DNA of 64,000 bases from Metopolophium dirhodum (GCF_019925205.1 NC_083565.1:39150241-39214240), one strand, 5' to 3'. Numbered from the stretch's first letter, positions 11,900 through 25,245 are shown. The notes: generated from the sequence alone by a model not told the origin. Made by a program: numbers and translations.

Positions 11900-13352
11900 C
11901 GTTTTTGTCAAGGTTACGTCTGTTGTTATTTGTATTTAATTATATATTCCTACATGGGTATTAGGTATTCTATTGGTTTAAGTACCTACCTTTATTGTTA
12001 TAAGAGTCAACTATGAAAATTATTATGGGAGGTATGGGAGGTATAATATAGGTTAGGTACCTATACATAACATTTTTATTGGTATTTTGGATTTATCGAC
12101 AGACAATATATTATTGACAACGACGATCCAAAACAATTGAGTATCAATACATAAACAAAAAGAAAATAATAATAATAATAATAATATACCCAAAACAATC
12201 TAGTAGTCTGCAGCACGATTGTCAAATAATAACAATTATAAACTATTAAAAAATAAAGTTAACTAAGAAGAGAATTTAATGCAAAACGCGCATTCATAAT
12301 ATAATTTATAAGACGTTTATTATGTGTAGGTACCACTAGGAGTCATGTAAAATAATTACTGACCGAACTTAGTTCCATAATCTTCTTATTGAATGAGGCA
12401 AAGAGAGAACAAAGGAATTCACAGCTTTGATTACCTATTAGGTACATTAGATTTCAACTTACTTATCTCGTGGTACCTATTATATTAAAATCGATTTTTT
12501 TATGCGGTTGAGTTTCGGACGAGAATAATATTGTGTTCAGTACAATAATATTAAGTCGAGTTAAAATATTGTATGCGCTTTATCATATTATTTTATTACT
12601 CGAGATACGAATGTGAAATGATTGAAACAAAATGATTGTTGAACAAAAGTTGTAATTCAGAAATTATCAAAAACAGTTCGTATATAATATTATTATACTA
12701 ACCTATAATTTCCAATCAATTTTTATAATTTTCGTGTTCTGCATAGTTTTAAAATTATTTTTACTAATAATAAATGAATATTAAGCGAGAAGAAATCTTA
12801 ACAAATTAGAAAATGTACCAAACAAAAATGTGAAATATCACAATAATATGTTTAATTTCGCTACTTTGATCAGTAAATAAATGTTCTACTTGCTGAGGCT
12901 AAACTCCGTTATAATGTTTAATATACTTATTTATACTTCATAAAAATATGCAAATTAAAGTATTAATATAGGCATATTATGATTTAAATTGTAAATCCTT
13001 TCCCTGATCATAAGACGTACTCAAAACAATCTTTAAAGATAATTATTTAAACATTTTATTCCACGGGTTTTGAGATTTCAAGTAAAACTTTATTAATTAC
13101 GAATTTATATAAAACATAATATTGAACTTTTTACGTACTTGTATAATATAATATAATATTATATTTTTTTCTTAGGTGTTCTTTGACCTTGTCAGACCAA
13201 TTCTGACGTTTCGTTATCATCGTTTAACTATTATAGTAAGTATAAATTGTACCTAATTTAATTTATTGTAATATAAGCTAGTATAGTCAAATACAGGTGC
13301 TTACAAAAGTTATCGTTAGGAATTATCTCGCGTGATATTATATTCTTTATAC
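11900..13352. other. AT-rich stretch without recognisable genes
   Basis: Only low-complexity AT-rich sequence and an (AAT)n run at about 12163-12185 were noticed. Confidence 0.45.
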
Positions 13353-13827
13353 CAGGGCAGGAAAAATTTTGATTTTAATTTCAATTTCACACATTGATAT
13401 TTGTTTTTTTTTCTGATTTAAATTTAAAAAAATATATAATATAATATTATATGATTTTTATATGGTTGCATAAATATATCGATTTTACATTTTTAGTGTT
13501 TTAATTTTGATTTTTAACTGCGATAGAAACCTGTCGTCGTTCGCGTGACTGAGCATTGTTGTAACATGCCTATCTTAGAAAACGAAATATTAGTTTGGCA
13601 TTTATTATTACTTACATAATAATATGAATTTTAAATTAAATTAAATTTTTAAATTTATTTAAAATCGATTTGTATACTGTAAAAAATATAAAACGGTTAT
13701 TATTTCGGTATATAAATTATCGATTTAAATCTCTTTCCATTTTTGAAATATAGATTTCGAATATCATTAAATACAATATTTGATTTTGATATAATACTTT
13801 TGATCTCTCATATGGTTTCAAGCCCTG
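13353..13827. mobile_element. Candidate non-autonomous TIR element related to the CAGGGCTTGAAACC family
   Basis: The right end reads GGTTTCAAGCCCTG, identical to the terminus of the elements at 42849-44644 and 51440-51975. The left end reads CAGGGCAGGAAAAATTTTGA, sharing the first six bases and then an inverted match to sequence inside the right end (TTTTGATTT). The interior has repeated CGATTT/ATTTTGAT motifs. No clear target-site duplication was found and the left terminus is diverged, so the boundaries are provisional. Confidence 0.42.
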
Positions 13828-13898
13828 CTTAATGGTATACTTCAGCTGTAGCATTCAACTACAAATGAAATGCGTCATAATATAATAATATACAAACA

Positions 13899-14690
13899 GT
13901 GCGTATAATTTACCACAATGTCTGTTCCGTAATAATTGTTAATAGGTACTCACATTATGGCATTTTTCGTTTACTATTTATATATGTACATTGCTTTGCA
14001 CTATACTGCATTTATCCGATGTCCATTAATTGTGCACTTGTGCGTGCTCGGTGCGAATATAATATGATAATATATAAGTATTATGACTGACTCACTGTTT
14101 ATGCATAATTCTACATACCTATGTGCAGTTCCATTTCCGCGTGTTAAAGAACATTATGCCGCCCGGAGGCAGATTTTAAAACGCCACCCCTTCTACGCGG
14201 CAGGTAGTTGTACCTCCAGCAGTTATGCCCATCAAAACAAAATTAATTTCTTCCCTCGGATTCGTTTTCCGAAACGGAACCACTTAATTTTATTCGGAAC
14301 CCACTCGTATGGAAAATAAAATAAAAAACCGCGGAATAAAATATTAAAATGGAAACCTTTGACGTCAAATTCTCGACGGGAAATTCTCTGTTTTTCGGTC
14401 GATCGCGCATCGTCTTGCCGGTAATATTATAATATTAATTTATTGTATGCACGAAGGTGTACTAAGATAATATGATAAATCACTTGATAACAATATTTGT
14501 TACAAATAATACAATACTTTAAACCGTACCTAAATATATTTTGTTTGATTATCGACAAGTAATATAAACGGGAGAACACAAAAAAATAGTTAATATCATA
14601 AATAAATTAGTTAATTCATAATCACAGATATATAACCTAACCATATAGAACTAGATAACGAACTCGCACCATAAATTGAAGAATTTAAGT
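13899..14690. other. Unassigned DNA with one short open frame
   Basis: A plus-strand frame at 14083-14319 has a less biased composition than its neighbours, but no motif or splice context could be recognised. The rest is AT-rich and featureless. Confidence 0.35.
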
Positions 14691-14691
14691 C

Positions 14692-14923
14692 GGGGGGGGG
14701 GGGGGGGGGAGGGCAATTGTATGGTATTTTATGTACGGAAAATAAGATAAATTATGATTTATCTTGTTTTGTATTTTATTATTTCTAAACCTGTTGTTTT
14801 TAAAAAATATTTTATATTAATCATTTAACATTTACTATTTTATTTTACCATTAAAAACGGTGTTGTTCCTAATACATTTTGTATAACTAATGAAATATTT
14901 TGCCCCTCCCCCCAGTAAATGGC
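14692..14923. mobile_element. Possible small inverted-repeat element with G/C-tract ends
   Basis: The left end is an 18-base G tract followed by AGGGCAA. The right end is TTGCCCCTCCCCCC, an approximate inverted match. The interior is AT-rich and non-coding. Low-complexity ends make this weaker than the other MITEs: two unrelated homopolymer runs could look similar. Confidence 0.35.
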
Positions 14924-15155
14924 GGCCGTCCACAGCTGAACTTCACTTGATAACAATGTAAATATTATATACGAGTACCTTATCTAGTCAGTATTATAGA
15001 TATCTGTGTTCATAATACTCGCGATGATGTTCAATCCACGTTGTACTCATAGATAAAATATAAGAATGGATAGGACATGCCTATACCAGTTCCATATGGG
15101 GCCGTGTGCTTTTTGGGGGAAGAGAGAACGTAAAGAGAGACAGACGATATGGGGC

Positions 15156-15376
15156 TTTTTAAGGTTATGGGCAAAACTATTTTATTAAATAATATTGATA
15201 ACATGATGGTCAGTTATTTTTAGATATTTGTCAGTTTGTATTTTGATTGTTGTGCCACTTGTGCCACTTGTGCCACTTGTGCCTGGAAAATTACTCTAAA
15301 CTTTGTTAAATATTTAAAATATTTATTATTATTTATCAATTATCATATCAATATTTGCCCCATATAACCTTAAAAA
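15156..15376. mobile_element. Non-autonomous TIR element (MITE) containing a 9-bp minisatellite
   Basis: The left terminus TTTTTAAGGTTATGGGCAAA and the right terminus, whose reverse complement is TTTTTAAGGTTATATGGGGC, form a roughly 20-bp imperfect inverted repeat, with more diverged pairing of AT-rich sequence inside. No open frame. A GTGCCACTT minisatellite sits in the middle. Superfamily unknown; no convincing target-site duplication. Confidence 0.55.
15252..15283. repeat. GTGCCACTT minisatellite, about 3.6 copies
   Basis: A perfect 9-bp unit repeated three and a half times inside the small TIR element, indicating recent local expansion. Confidence 0.9.
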
Positions 15377-15399
15377 TAGTATCACTAAAGTTTCATGTG

Positions 15400-18300
15400 A
15401 TAAGTTCTTATGTCCTATCCATTCTTATATTATCTATGGTTGTACTGGCTTTACGATAATATTAATAATATAAATATGATAGCCGCACATGAGTGTTTAA
15501 GAAACCGCTACGAGTCAAATTTTAAAATCTCGTCATACCGACCAGCACGTATAATTCGCATAAAAAAAAGACCTGCCCGTTGCTACATTGCATAAAAAAC
15601 TTATGGCTTGGTCGAGTGGGGGGCGGGGGGTAGGTTATATTTCGTCGGATCTTTGTCGGGTACTTGATTTAGACCTAAATACAGACCGGACTGGCCTTCA
15701 CAACTTTTTATAATATTGTAAAAGCCAATAATATATATGTATAGCTGAAAGTCATTGATCAGAAAAAATTATCAAGTCTGATGCGTACTCATACAGGTGA
15801 CCAGGTATAAACATTTTTTTTAAAAGTACATATTATTAAAACATGGCTCCTCGTCTGTCTATTCACTATTCGAACCGTTGTACCCATGTCATAGCCCATA
15901 GACCATTTGTCATCTCCTTCTATAAAAATTGTTTGTTTTTCATCAGATTACTCTATTTTTTTTATTATTATTATCAACTATAAAAATCCATCATTTGAAA
16001 TTATAATGTCAACTCAATAAGTCTTTATGATGAAAATTCTTTGAAATTTAAGTAATTTAAAGAAAACTTAAACTAAAGTATAAATACATTTTTAAAGGTA
16101 AAAATATCATGTGTAAAATTTAAATAAATACAAAACTTTATTAATATGTTATTCTATGAATTATATGAATCATTATCACTATCATTGATAAAACAAAACG
16201 GATACCTAACAAATTGAATTATTAACCATGCTACCAACTAATTAGAACGATTTAGGTCAAACCATAAAATATAAATTAATAACCAAATTATAAAAATCAT
16301 AAACATGTATAATATTTAAAAAAACAAAAGAGTACGATTCCGTGTACTATTGTTAAGGACACTAAAGGACACGCATCAAGAAAGAGAGTACTGTCCTAGG
16401 AAAAAGATAACGTCAGGTCACATATAGTGAATAATATAATTAATACTTGAATAATTAAATTACGTTCTCGCGTTATACAGTTTAATAATCCGGTGACCAT
16501 AAATCGATCAGTGTTATTATGAGCATAATAATATATTATATTAATAATATTATAAAACGTATGTTGATTATATATCTTAAATAAAAAAAAATCGATCGGT
16601 GATTGTGAGTACCTAACCGACTTGGATTCTGTGTTAGATGAATAAATTGTGGGAATTTTTTATGAATTTTTTTGTATTAGGTTAGGAACAAAATATTATG
16701 TTTGCGTGACTTGTTATAATTATTATTTATAATGATGACATTTTGATTGCACGACTATTATCGTTAGACACGCGTGCAACGAAGGGTCTCGTGTGAAAAT
16801 AGGCGATATTATCATTTATTTAGAGTCATTTTTTCAATTTCGTACAATATCATATTTCAATATTGCGATTATGTATTTAGTAAGTTTATGTGTTTAAGTA
16901 TAATATAGTACGAAAGAAAATAAAGATATCGCCAAAAGTTGTATTTTATGTTAATAATTTCCTGCAGCTCAATTGTATATATTATTATATATTTTGAATT
17001 GTTCCTAAAATTGATTATTTCATGATTTGTTACAATATGATGACAATAATATAATTTAGCTAACTTTTACCTATAAAAAAATAATTACATATTTGTGCGT
17101 CTTATAATATGATATTTATAGTTTTGCCATTTCTGGGCGGGAATATAAGGAATGCTCTGCTGCAGGAATGGTCGGAGATATCTAAAAACTCACGAGAAAC
17201 AATTTTTATTTACTATGTTAACAATGGTGCATTTCATTGAGATATTCAAATTCGTCTTATCAAAATGTATTCAATACTTAGAGTAATTATGATGAGTGCA
17301 AAATGAATTAAATTACAATATTCTTTTATTCGATCAATAAATTATTATAAAAATAATAAAACTGACACAGAAAATAATATATTTAGACATCTAGGTATAA
17401 TAGTATAATATACATTATTTAATCTAAAATTAACTTTCAACACCTATGTCATAATAGTAGTACTTATACTCTTTTGTCAAAATAATTATAATTTTTTTAA
17501 ATATTATATTTTATTTATTCGTCGAAATGTGTTTGGGAAACTGCGATGATTTGTTCGATACCTATTAGAGGACTAATAATTATTATACTTTGATTTTATG
17601 TTGTTTTCGTTTGAAAATTTAGCATGGATGGTGCCTTATATAGGTTTAAAATGTGTGTGTGCTACTTAGAATATTGAAAATACGAATTCAAACAAACATT
17701 TTACAACAATAAAAGATGAACGCTTTTTATTATTATTTTTTTATGATAAAAAAAAGGTATCGTGATTATTCTCAGTAGTGAACCGACATTTTGTGGGGTA
17801 CCCTGCACCCTTGTGCCACTCCACTCAGATCGCTTTAAATATATAATTGAGTGTTTACTAAAATAAATAATCACCCGGCAGTCAGTAGGTACCTGTACAC
17901 CAAGTACCAACCTATAAGAAAACGTGAGGTAATTATATTATACAAATTAAAAAAAATATAAACCATTAAATAAACAAAAATCGTGACAAACTTTATAACG
18001 AATAAAATTAATTTTATTTAATAGGTTACTGAATGCGATGACAAATAATATATTATTTGAAAATTATTTGGTTTATTATTAGTTTGAAAACAAATTATTA
18101 TTTCGAGATGAAAATAAAATTGCAGTTTAATAAAGTATAATATTCTTATACGGAGAAAACGAATATTATCAGACAACCCATAACTATAACAATTCGGGAT
18201 GTTATTATATTGTGTCTAATTGGAATCTGGCCTCAAGCTTCAATTAAAATATAAATAAATAAAAATTATTTTAAAAGTAATAACAAAAAAAAAAAATTAA

Positions 18301-20154
18301 ACATTTTGTTTTGTTAGGTATATAGGTACCAACCGACTTAATAAAGTTTCTGAAAAAAAATGATATAATTAAAATAATGACTCGCTTTCTTGTATTTATT
18401 TTACTTTTTATATACATTGTGGTTTTGCGATTCTGCAGGATAAAACTTTTGCAAAAGGTTTTTATGAAATGTGTGTTAACAGTTCAAAAGTTAAATAAAT
18501 TGATTCTATAGCTTAACTTTAAACAACATTAACGGTAATCTGTATATACATATACATTTGTGTATAGTCTAAACTAAATGTTTTATTAAATTGCTAACGC
18601 GTATCTTTTCATTGTTGTTATATTTTATTAAATAAAAACTAGTTTAAAATTGCAAATACATTGTATAGATAATATGGTCAGTAGTCATATTACCCATATT
18701 AAAGGTCCTTGCAAAAATGTCCTATCAAAATTGAGATGATTTAAGATAAAATTACGAGTCATTTAATTTAACAACTTACAGATATACCTTAAGTGCGTTT
18801 AGTACAATATGACATATGTGTTCATAATTTATACATATTATTACTATTTTTTTTTCGTAATATTACTAGAAATAATGTAAAAAATGACATATAAAAATAA
18901 AAAAGGTTCTGAAAAGATTAAAACTGCATTTAAACGTCAAAAACGTCAAAAAATGTGAAAAAAAAATGATGTCCCAAAAACTGTTCGTTGTTAGCATAAT
19001 GTCACCTACTTCCAACACATTTGTATCTTGGAGAGTATAGTAGTCATGTACGAGTATAATGAATCCCAAAACATAATATTAAACGGATTGTCATTATTTC
19101 AAGTAGACGTCTCGTAGAAATGAAATATCTAATAACAATAATTGGTAATCTACAAACTATTATATTATTGATTTTGAAACATTATTAATAATCTCTATTA
19201 TTTACCTGTATAATAGTTAATCTCCGTTTTATCATTTAGTTCAACCGTTGCAGTTTCGTGCGTGTAACATTATATTGCACGTCAAACAAATATAGGTATT
19301 TATTATATACACAATAATGCTGATTGTAGGGTTTTGAATTTGAAATATTTTACTTGAAATTATTTGATTGAAATAATTTGGAAAAAAAATAAATTTTTAT
19401 TTTAAACTTTTTCGGTTGTAGATGATTATCAATGATTATCGATTACACACAGAAAGTACCGATAGCGAATGACATATCAACCAAGGCTTACGAATTACTA
19501 TGTTAATGGTAACAAATCATAGGTCTAGATGGTATTATATCATCGGTTAATAACATTTATCACTGTCTTGTCGATTGGACCCCTCCTGTAATGGCTATTA
19601 ATTGTTAATAATTATATTTATTAGTATATAAGGTTCAATGAACCGACTCTTAAAAAGATTCTCTTGTTGTAAGTTTATGACTCGCTGGGACTGTATATAG
19701 TATATCTACTTATAAACTTTGAGGGGTATCAATATAGTGTGGAAAAATTCTATGAAAATTAATTTTTGTATTTATAATTTTACAATATGGGTTATTGGTC
19801 GGTTTGAGAGTGAAAATACCTACATTATCAATATTGTAGAGGATAAGTTAATCTGTACCTGTTTGAAGGTAAATTTTCAACGTTTTAATTACGAAACTCA
19901 GTAATTCAAATTTGAAAAGTAAAATATCACAAGTTTCAAATATTTATTAGACATTGAAAATAAAATATGGAAAATCGCCTCATATACAACAGGCCTAGAT
20001 AAACTTCTCCTCTTCAATTTGTAAAATAAGTGTTCATACCATGCTCAAGCATTACAGCTCAAGCACCCCGCGAAACAAATAAACGTATACAATTTGTATA
20101 AATATAAATAGGTACGTTAATACGTTAATATTTTAAGTATAGAAATTATCATTT
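15400..20154. other. AT-rich stretch without recognisable genes
   Basis: Nearly 5 kb of AT-rich DNA. Open frames (for example 17701-17910 minus and 18866-19069 minus) are low-complexity and lack splice context. No transposon termini, RNA genes or tandem arrays were recognised, though diverged repeats would be missed by eye. Confidence 0.4.
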
Positions 20155-20524
20155 TTGATTACTATATGTTTTAGGTTTTCTTGTTATTTATTATATAAAT
20201 ATCATTTCCTATACTTGATAAAATTTTCAAAATATTTTTACTCGTTTTGGGTTGTTATCGGACATTTTCAAATTTCAATATCTTTAGTTTTTTTTTCTAA
20301 ACATTTCAATAAAATTTTATTTGTTGCGTCAAAAAGCGTAAAACTTTAATACAATAGGCTATCATTATATTGTAAAATTGGCAGTTTAAAATATTAAAAA
20401 CACATTTTTACAATTTTTTTTAAGTACAAGCATTTAAAGTTCAAATTTTTGCAAAACGTATCAAATTTAAAAAATAAATTGATTTTATAGTTAAAAACAT
20501 AAATTTTCAACTTTTATAGCTACT
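20155..20524 (+). repeat. Left part of an aphid TIR-repeat copy (54.1-kb family), split by a LINE
   Basis: Shares ordered blocks with 54135-55303: TCGGACATTTTCAAATTTCA, AATAAAATTTTATTTGTTG, AAAAAGCGT and AAGCATTTAAAGTTCAAAT. The copy breaks off near 20524, where a LINE 3' end begins; related sequence resumes after 21195. Non-coding. The open frame across it is AT-driven and not a gene. Confidence 0.65.
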
Positions 20525-21195
20525 GTTGAAAACATAGGTTAAACAATAAGGTTAAATAATCACGTAAGTAGTTAATTCTGTAACAAAAAAATCTAAAAAT
20601 ATACATAATTCTTCTTGAATTTGGATCTGTGATCTGGCAACCGTATTTAGTCAAAGACCAGCTACGACTTGAACGCGTCCAAAATAAATTTCTTAACTTT
20701 ATTGCCTTCAAAATGAACATTTATCACTAAAATCATGATTATTCCAACATAAGGCAAGTTTTGAACATCCCAACTCTTACCTCTCGTCGTGCAAAAGCAG
20801 CTAGACTTCGACTTTCTAAATTCAATTCTAAGTGGTTCTTTGGACGTTCCTAAACTCCTTGCAGCCATACCATTCAGAGTTCCTTCTCATTCTTCCAGAA
20901 ACCAATCACAATTTTATGTCCCAACCCACAAGACCTCGTATGGGCACAACCACACTCTACACCGCATGCTCAGAGCTGCGAACAACCAATAATCCTTAGG
21001 CCACTAATTATACTTCTACCTTTATAATTATACTATTTATCTATACTATAACATATATACTCTTAAATATTTATACTTTTATCTAAATTATTTATGTATT
21101 CTACCTTACTGTACTTATACCATACCTATTTGTAATAATATGTAAAATTGCCGTTTCGGCGTTTAATAAACAATAATAATAATAATAATAATAAA
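20525..21195 (+). pseudogene. 5'-truncated non-LTR retrotransposon (LINE) 3' end, reverse transcriptase C-terminus
   Basis: From about 20613 a broken plus-strand reading frame encodes the region downstream of the reverse transcriptase core of a Jockey-like LINE. It has GSVIWQPYLVKDQLRLERVQ (the family's G-x-x-x-W and LExxQ motifs), then TLTSRRAKAARL, then in another frame SGSLDVPKLLAAIPFRVPSH, the characteristic hydrophobic tail of such proteins. At least one stop (TAA after NIYH) and one frameshift disable it. The frame ends at 20992. A 3' UTR follows with an AATAAA signal at about 21166 and an (AAT)n tail, which is a typical LINE end. Only the last ~0.6 kb is present, as expected from incomplete reverse transcription. 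The clade is inference. Confidence 0.8.
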
Positions 21196-21490
21196 CATCG
21201 TTTTTTTTTATAGTTGTTTTAAGTTCAAATTTGGACAAAATTACATAGGAAATAACCAATAATAACGATTTTAGTTAATTTTTTTGTAATTTTATAATAT
21301 TAGTAATAACAATAGAAATATAATATAAAATATTCTAGACTGACAAACCGTCTTCGTTCAGAATCGTTTTTCGTATTCAAATGTAATAAAAGTCCATTAA
21401 AGTGGCTGACTTGTAACCTACTGTACACCTACTGTACAACAGAGCGACATCCACTTACCCACTTCTTTTTATTTCACTTATAAGTTCAAT
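21196..21490 (+). repeat. Right part of the interrupted TIR-repeat copy
   Basis: After the LINE tail the sequence resumes with AAGTTCAAAT and continues to GACTGACAAACCGTCTTCG, TCAGAATCGTTTTTCGTAT, TTGTAACCTACTGTAC and CAACAGAGCGACATCCACTT. These match the right end of the family copies at 36.6 and 55.3 kb. Confidence 0.65.
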
Positions 21491-21499
21491 AATTTTTGG

Positions 21500-22300
21500 A
21501 TTTTGGGCCCCTCATGAAAATTGGAAAACCCAGCGCCCATTAGGTTAATAAGGCCCATTATTAACATAATAATATATATTTTCCATCAATTACAATTTAC
21601 AATTTAGATATATTATATACATAAGATCGGTAATAGATGGATCATCTCCAAAGCCGATGGCCGAGCTGGAAGAGAGAGATACTAAAATATAAGCTAAGAC
21701 TAAGTTAGTTATCTCGACCCAAACCGTAGAAACTAAAACATTGTCTATAGATTAGTGAAAAACCAAAGGTGTGCTAAATGATAGATTATAACAAATGTGT
21801 ATTTGGGGCTGTAGAATGTCCAAAATAGTTCTCATTTTAGGGACTTTAACAGTAAAGAATTAGATTTAATACGTGCACCACAATAATAGTTACGATTCGT
21901 TACCGCAATGTCATCCTTTCATAATATTATCAATAAACATTTTTTTTTAGGATATAAATAATAATTTGAGTTTATTATTGGAAATACGAAACTAATAGTT
22001 TGAAAGACTAATGACAAAGCGTATAGACTATAGATCTGATTACTGATTAGTACCGACTTCTAGCAAAGCACAATCAATTATGATATTATTACTAATGTTC
22101 TTCCGCGCATAGTATTAATACTGTTAAATACCCAGTGCCCGTACGGTTTATTATTATCATTGACATAATAATTTAATTTAATTTTGGTCTATTTATAGAT
22201 TATTTTTGTTGATTCTGTTATTATAATATTAATTTACATTTGACTATTTGACATATTTTAAAATGGACTCCATAGATCATAATATTAACTTACATGCATA
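21500..22300. other. AT-rich stretch without recognisable genes
   Basis: No domain, terminus or RNA gene was recognised. Confidence 0.4.
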
Positions 22301-22334
22301 CAGGGTGCTCAAAAAATTTTTTTCCGGTTTATAT

Positions 22335-22492
22335 ATATTATCTAGATAATTACTAAAAAGATGATGATTTTTTTATCTTAGATAACCCTTAGATACCTAT
22401 TCACATTTTCATCTAGATAAGATAAAAGATAAATAACTATTATCTAGATGAAATATCTAGATAAATTTATTTAGATAAGTCTCAACACTGAA
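22335..22492. mobile_element. hAT-like MITE fragment with TTATCTAGATAA subterminal repeats
   Basis: Ends in GTCTCAACACTG. The reverse complement, CAGTGTTG, is the typical terminus of many hAT elements. The body carries repeated palindromic ATCTAGAT motifs. The same combination appears at 44025-44518, 53159-53249 and 60420-60470, so this is a dispersed family. The left terminus is unclear here. Confidence 0.55.
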
Positions 22493-22950
22493 TTAGTTTC
22501 ACTTAAATACACATTTGTAATAATTAGTGTGTAAAGTGCTGCGTTATTGACATGTGGGGGTGCACGTGCGAGGGCGCTCAGCTTTTTATTTTCTACACAC
22601 ATAGCCAACCCACACCAACGATCACTTACTGCGCACACATTTACGCATGCGCGCACACATGGGAAATTGCCTATATCGAACTCCTCGGAAACTGTCAGTA
22701 TATCGATACCTCTTAAGGTGCAATAAACTATATTATTATTTTCCCCCGCATAAATTAAATGTTTGAAAAAATAAAAATAAATTTCTGGAAATTTCAAAAC
22801 CCCATAACGATGTGAGACGTATTATTATGACAATTTATTATATAATATACGAACGTCAAATAGGTGTAATTATAATAGGTGTCTGCAATTTCGCGACTTA
22901 CTGTTGCAGTCACTATATATAATACGCGTGGGAGGTACGATAAATAATAT
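22471..22950. other. Unassigned stretch between MITEs
   Basis: A minus-strand frame (22471-22797) spans a moderately GC-rich patch with CGCATGCGCGCACAC-type sequence. It has no recognisable motif and overlaps the MITE end, so it is treated as non-coding. Confidence 0.4.
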
Positions 22951-22951
22951 A

Positions 22952-23178
22952 CAGGGTGTAACAGGTAGAACTGAAATTTTTTTGTTCTAATCAATATTTA
23001 AAATTATTTCGAGTCACTACACATATACAAACAATTATTTTTATTTTTTAACACTGAAAATAAAAAATTAAAATTTTTTTGGATACATTCAAATTTGTGA
23101 ATCTGATTATAAGAACAATATTTTGATAGTAGAAAAATGTATCTAAGTCAAGTAGTTACACCTTTCCGTTACACCTTG
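22952..23178. mobile_element. mariner/Tc1-like MITE, TIR CAGGGTGTAAC, TA target duplication
   Basis: The left end CAGGGTGTAACAGG is preceded by TA. The right end CCGTTACACCTTG is followed by TA and is the inverted counterpart (CAAGGTGTAACGG) with two differences. TA duplication is the hallmark of Tc1/mariner insertion. The 227-bp interior is AT-rich and non-coding; it contains CTAAGTCAAGTAGTTACA, which also appears in variant form inside the 33.1-34.3 kb element. Confidence 0.7.
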
Positions 23179-23258
23179 TACATAGCATCGCGTTCGAATT
23201 CATAAGAGAACGATACAAATAAATGTCTGACAATTATTATTTCCGCGCTGTTTTTCTC

Positions 23259-23660
23259 TTATTTTTTTCTTCCCGTTCTCGTGTACTTACATACACACAA
23301 GCACGACACAAGCGACGTATATACACGCACGACTTGCGATTCCGCCTTTAGATTAACTCTTCTCGGCCTGACAACGTCCCGAAATTGCCCTGGCCCCGAA
23401 CCATTAGTCTTCGTCCCTTGGACAAATCCAGTCACCGTCCAATTAAAAACTGATGGCAGGACAAGCGGGCGCGTAGGATTTTGTGTGTGCGTCCGTCCGA
23501 CGAACAAACTGCGAGCACTCAATTAAATGCACTGTCATGGGAAAAATAATGAACAAGGGATGTGATCGCGCCGAGGGTCCGCGACGAAGGGGGTGGTGGC
23601 GGGTGGTGGGTGGTGGGTGACAAACGAGATCGAGCCGTGTGACGTGTACACTAATAACGA
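23259..23660. other. Short GC-enriched island, possible 5' exon or promoter
   Basis: A 400-bp patch less AT-rich than its surroundings, with open frames on both strands. A strong minus-strand donor consensus (AT/GTAAGT) lies at 23290-23285, so a minus-strand exon ending at 23291 is possible. The minus frame across it lacks an ATG start and has no recognisable domain. A non-coding first exon of a gene lying to the left is the most that can be suggested. Confidence 0.22.
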
Positions 23661-24162
23661 TCGCCCTATTGTCAACAATTCCGATAGATCAATCGGTTAC
23701 CGCGTGTCTACAATAATATACTTGGTAATAGTATACCTGGGTCGTAGTATAATAATATTTAATTTTATAGGTTTACCGTAACAATAGGTTTTTTTGTATT
23801 GTATAATAACAATATTATGTTAAGCACCGAACTACGTGTTGAAAGATGTACGAAATGTGCAACAAATATATAATAGCACACCTACCCACACAGCATAAAA
23901 ATGTTTCCTAACTATGATAAAAATATTTTCAGAAAAATTATATAGTTGTCAAAATATTCACTAAAAGTTGCGTAAATAATATAAGGAAATATTTTAGTTA
24001 TATTCTTTTGCAAAAAAGTTCATATTTTTGAAAATATTATTAGTTAAATATTCAACCACTTTAAAACATTTAAAAAATACTATAATATTTCTCAAATTCT
24101 GTATGGGATAGATGTATACAGGGCGAATATAGTGTATACAATATGTTTATCTTGCATTATTA

Positions 24163-25245
24163 AAAACAAAATTGTAAGCAACGACCGCCGATTACTGACA
24201 TCAAGATAACGGATTAAATATTCTAGTATTTTTCAGTCATAAATGCGTAGCCAGTGAATACCAGGTTAAATATTCATCTATACATATAAAATCAAAATAC
24301 CACTTAGTCACTCAATAACTACGCAACGTACGAATTTAAAATTTGGAATAGACGTTATTCGAAAACAAAATTGTAAGCAACGACCGCCGATTACTGACAT
24401 CAAGATAACGGATTAAATATTCTAGTATTTTTCAGTCATAAATGCGTAGCCAGTGAATACCAGGTTAAATATTATTCATCTATACATATAAAATCAAATT
24501 ACCACTTGGTCACTGATCGCTGTAACTCAATGACTACGCAACGTACGAATTTGAAATTTGGAATAGACGTTATTCTCATATTTTCACCGTGCAATAAGAA
24601 AGGATTTGCCAAAATTCGCGTTTTAAAGAGGTGCTCTAACAATGGGACATTGAAGTTTACATTGGAAATTTTATTTTTATTTATTAATAGTTCCCGTTGG
24701 TTACAGTCAACAGTGGAAATTGTTTGCGTTTATTTACTATCGGTTGCCATTGGTTTTTTGGGCAGATCAAGTACAAGCTTGCATAAAATCGAATTATTGA
24801 AAAGGCGATTGGTGAAAAAGTTGCCCTTTGTCCGCGATCCTACGTTGTCGGAACCTAACTAGGGTGGCTGAGTTGCACTTACTGCAGGCTGCAGCATGTT
24901 ACGCCCAAAAGTAGTTGAACAATCATAATTTTTTTAAGATTTGCGTTTTTTTACGGGCAATGAAGTGCTACAAAAATTAATTTACCATTTATACCGCTAG
25001 AAACATTTCAATACGTTTTCATTAACCGTTTTGTTATATTCACTTGCCGATCACATTAAACGATAACATTTAAATAAAAAATTATACATACCATCGTCCG
25101 AAAACAAAATAAACAACCAATAACTTTTGAAAACAAAATTGTAAGCGACGACCGCCGATTACTGACATCAAGATAACGGATTAAATATTCTAGTATTTTT
25201 CAATTAAAAATAGGTAGCCAGTAAATACCAGGTTAAATATTCATT
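24163..25245. repeat. Three copies of a ~200-bp repeat with Helitron-like character
   Basis: A block beginning AAAACAAAATTGTAAGC(A/G)ACGACC and including CAAGATAACGGATTAAAT and CCAGGTTAAATATT is present at 24163, 24362 and 25126. The first two copies are adjacent (199 bp apart) and continue into TCTATACATATAAAATCAAA and GACTACGCAACGTACGAATT. TC followed by TATACATATAAA after an A resembles 5' ends of insect Helitrons. No RepHel protein or CTRR hairpin end was identified, so the class is uncertain. A frame at 24506-24862 within the spacer has no recognised domain. Confidence 0.6.

Noticed and set aside
23281..23526. 81-codon plus-strand frame
   Set aside because: Overlaps an equally long minus frame, has no motif, and spans a GC-enriched patch; not supported as coding.
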